NCBI GenBank assembly: GCA_038231615.1
Contig: JBBRLA010000550.1
Span: 1-5,987, forward strand
DNA from: JBBRLA01 sp038231615
GTDB taxonomy: Bacteria > Myxococcota_A > Polyangia > Palsa-1104 > JAEUJZ01
Length of the DNA: 5,987 nucleotides
Reading direction: 5' to 3'
Part shown: one piece after another, positions 4,920 through 5,987 of the stretch
Layout: each line of letters begins with the position of its first letter
How positions within the stretch are numbered: position 1 is the stretch's first letter
Program-made: the position numbers and the translations under genes
The notes under the pieces: model-generated
Seen by the model: only the letters and a program-made list of their open reading frames with translations
Database searches by the model: none
Told to the model about the DNA's origin: nothing

Positions 4920-5987
4920 ATGAACGGAAATGAATCGCCGGTCGGACGCGGCGAGGCGGCCCAGAAGGGCATCATCAGCCAGCGCAAGGACGACCACATC
5001 AACCTGTGCGCATCCGGCGAGGTGGAGTTTCAGAAGAAGAGCAGCCTTCTGGAAGAGGTCCATCTGGTCCATGACGCGCTGCCGGATCGCCACGTGGACG
5101 ACCTGGACCTGAGCACGATGCTTCTGGGCAAGAAGCTCAAGGCGCCAGTGGTGGTCAGCGCGATGACCGGCGGCACCGATCGGGCGCGGGAGATCAACCG
5201 CGATCTGGCGCGGGCCGCGGAGACCCTGGGGCTGGGCTTCGGCCTGGGTTCGCAGCGGGCGATGGTGGTGCGGCCGGAGACCCGGTCCACTTATGTCGTC
5301 CGGGACGTGGCGCCCACCACCTTGATCATGGGCAACCTGGGGCTGGTGCAGGCCCGGGAGATGTCCGTCGGGGCCATCCGCGAGCTGATCATCAAGGGCG
5401 TCGGCGCCGACGCGCTGTGCATCCACCTGAACCCGGCGATGGAGCTGATCCAGCCGGGGGGCGACCGGGACTTTCGCCAGGGGCGCGAGGTGCTGAAGCG
5501 CCTGCACGGGGAGCTGGGGGTGCCGGTGGTGGTCAAGGAGACCGGGTCGGGGCTCTCGCGGGCGGTGGGACTCTCGGTGCGGGCGCTGGGGATCGGGGCG
5601 GTGGATGTCAGCGGGGCCGTCGGGACCTCGTGGGTGGGGGTGGAGACGCGGCGGGCGGAGGGCAGCGAGCGCGCCCTGGGCGAGGAGCTTTGGGATTGGG
5701 GCATCCCGACGGCCGCGTCGGTAGGGTTGTTGGCGGATCTGGGGATGGAGATCATCGCCACCGGCGGGCTCCGTACGGGAGTGGCCGTGGCGCACGCGCT
5801 GGCCCTGGGCGCCACCGCGGGTGGGCTGGCGGCGCCGGTGTTGCGGGCGCATCAGGAGGGCGGCTATGAGGGCGCGCTGGCGTTCTTGCGCCATGTGATC
5901 GAAGGGGTCCGCGCGGTCACCTTCCTGACCGGCTGCCGCACCCCCGGCGAGCTGCGTCATGCGCCGCGGGTCCTGGGGCCGACGCTG
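4920..5987 (+). CDS. fni: Type 2 isopentenyl-diphosphate delta-isomerase (partial at 3' end)
   Basis: The frame is open for 356 codons and runs off the window. Family members are around 340-360 residues and usually end soon after the FLTGCRTPGELRHAPRV-like region seen here, so only a few residues are missing. The FMN- and Mg-dependent enzyme interconverts IPP and DMAPP in the cytoplasm. Motifs: RKDDHI (22-27), SAMTGG (80-85), GFGLGSQR (106-113), GNLG (138-141), HLNPAMELIQPGGDRDF (169-185), VVKETGSG (204-211), DVSGAVGTSW (229-238), WGIPTAAS (260-267), and ATGGLRTG (280-287). At 174 there is Met where the family normally has a substrate-contacting Gln (HLNxxQE), followed by the conserved metal-binding Glu175; the later QPEGD reads QPGGD. 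No frameshift is seen. The gene is divergent from the kinase gene, preceded by a sigma-54 promoter, and supplies substrate for the IspA-type enzyme. Mevalonate-pathway genes may follow outside the window. Confidence 0.95.
   Translation, partial: MNGNESPVGRGEAAQKGIISQRKDDHINLCASGEVEFQKKSSLLEEVHLVHDALPDRHVDDLDLSTMLLGKKLKAPVVVSAMTGGTDRAREINRDLARAAETLGLGFGLGSQRAMVVRPETRSTYVVRDVAPTTLIMGNLGLVQAREMSVGAIRELIIKGVGADALCIHLNPAMELIQPGGDRDFRQGREVLKRLHGELGVPVVVKETGSGLSRAVGLSVRALGIGAVDVSGAVGTSWVGVETRRAEGSERALGEELWDWGIPTAASVGLLADLGMEIIATGGLRTGVAVAHALALGATAGGLAAPVLRAHQEGGYEGALAFLRHVIEGVRAVTFLTGCRTPGELRHAPRVLGPTL

Noticed and set aside
4887..5960. Long minus-strand open frame opposite fni
   Set aside because: The plus strand has every type 2 isomerase motif in order with a good start. 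The minus frame is His, Arg and Gln rich with no domain.

Overview
The window looks like a chromosomal segment of a very GC-rich Gram-negative bacterium. Three things suggest a deltaproteobacterial or myxobacterial lineage: third codon positions are mostly G or C, an NtrC-type sigma-54 activator is present with a good sigma-54 promoter beside it, and a type 2 isopentenyl-diphosphate isomerase is present. Taxonomy is inferred from gene content only.

Layout, left to right. (1) The last 31 codons of a plus-strand gene, with a C-terminus like an outer-membrane beta-barrel. (2) Three minus-strand genes, read from right to left: a soluble multi-domain sensor histidine kinase (4714 to 2579), its NtrC-family response regulator (2577 to 1159; stop and start are separated by one base), then, after a 103-bp gap with strong dyad symmetry, a short-chain polyprenyl diphosphate synthase of the IspA type (1055 to 129). 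(3) A 205-bp divergent regulatory region (4715-4919). (4) A plus-strand fni gene for type 2 IPP isomerase, open at the right edge but nearly complete.

Main result: the divergent region holds a well-formed sigma-54 promoter pointing at fni (TTGGCGCA-N4-TTGCT, GG and GC elements exactly 10 nt apart). The gene next door encodes an activator that carries the GAFTGA loop needed to work with sigma-54. A 14-bp inverted repeat, GTGCG-N4-CGCAC, lies near -97 of that promoter. The same motif occurs once perfectly, and once with one mismatch, as a tandem pair just upstream of ispA. The simplest reading is a local regulon: a two-component system controlling the two isoprenoid-precursor genes that flank it, IPP/DMAPP isomerisation and prenyl chain elongation. 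The motifs and architecture are seen in the sequence; the regulatory link is inference.

No tRNA, rRNA, CRISPR array, insertion sequence or clear intrinsic terminator was seen.
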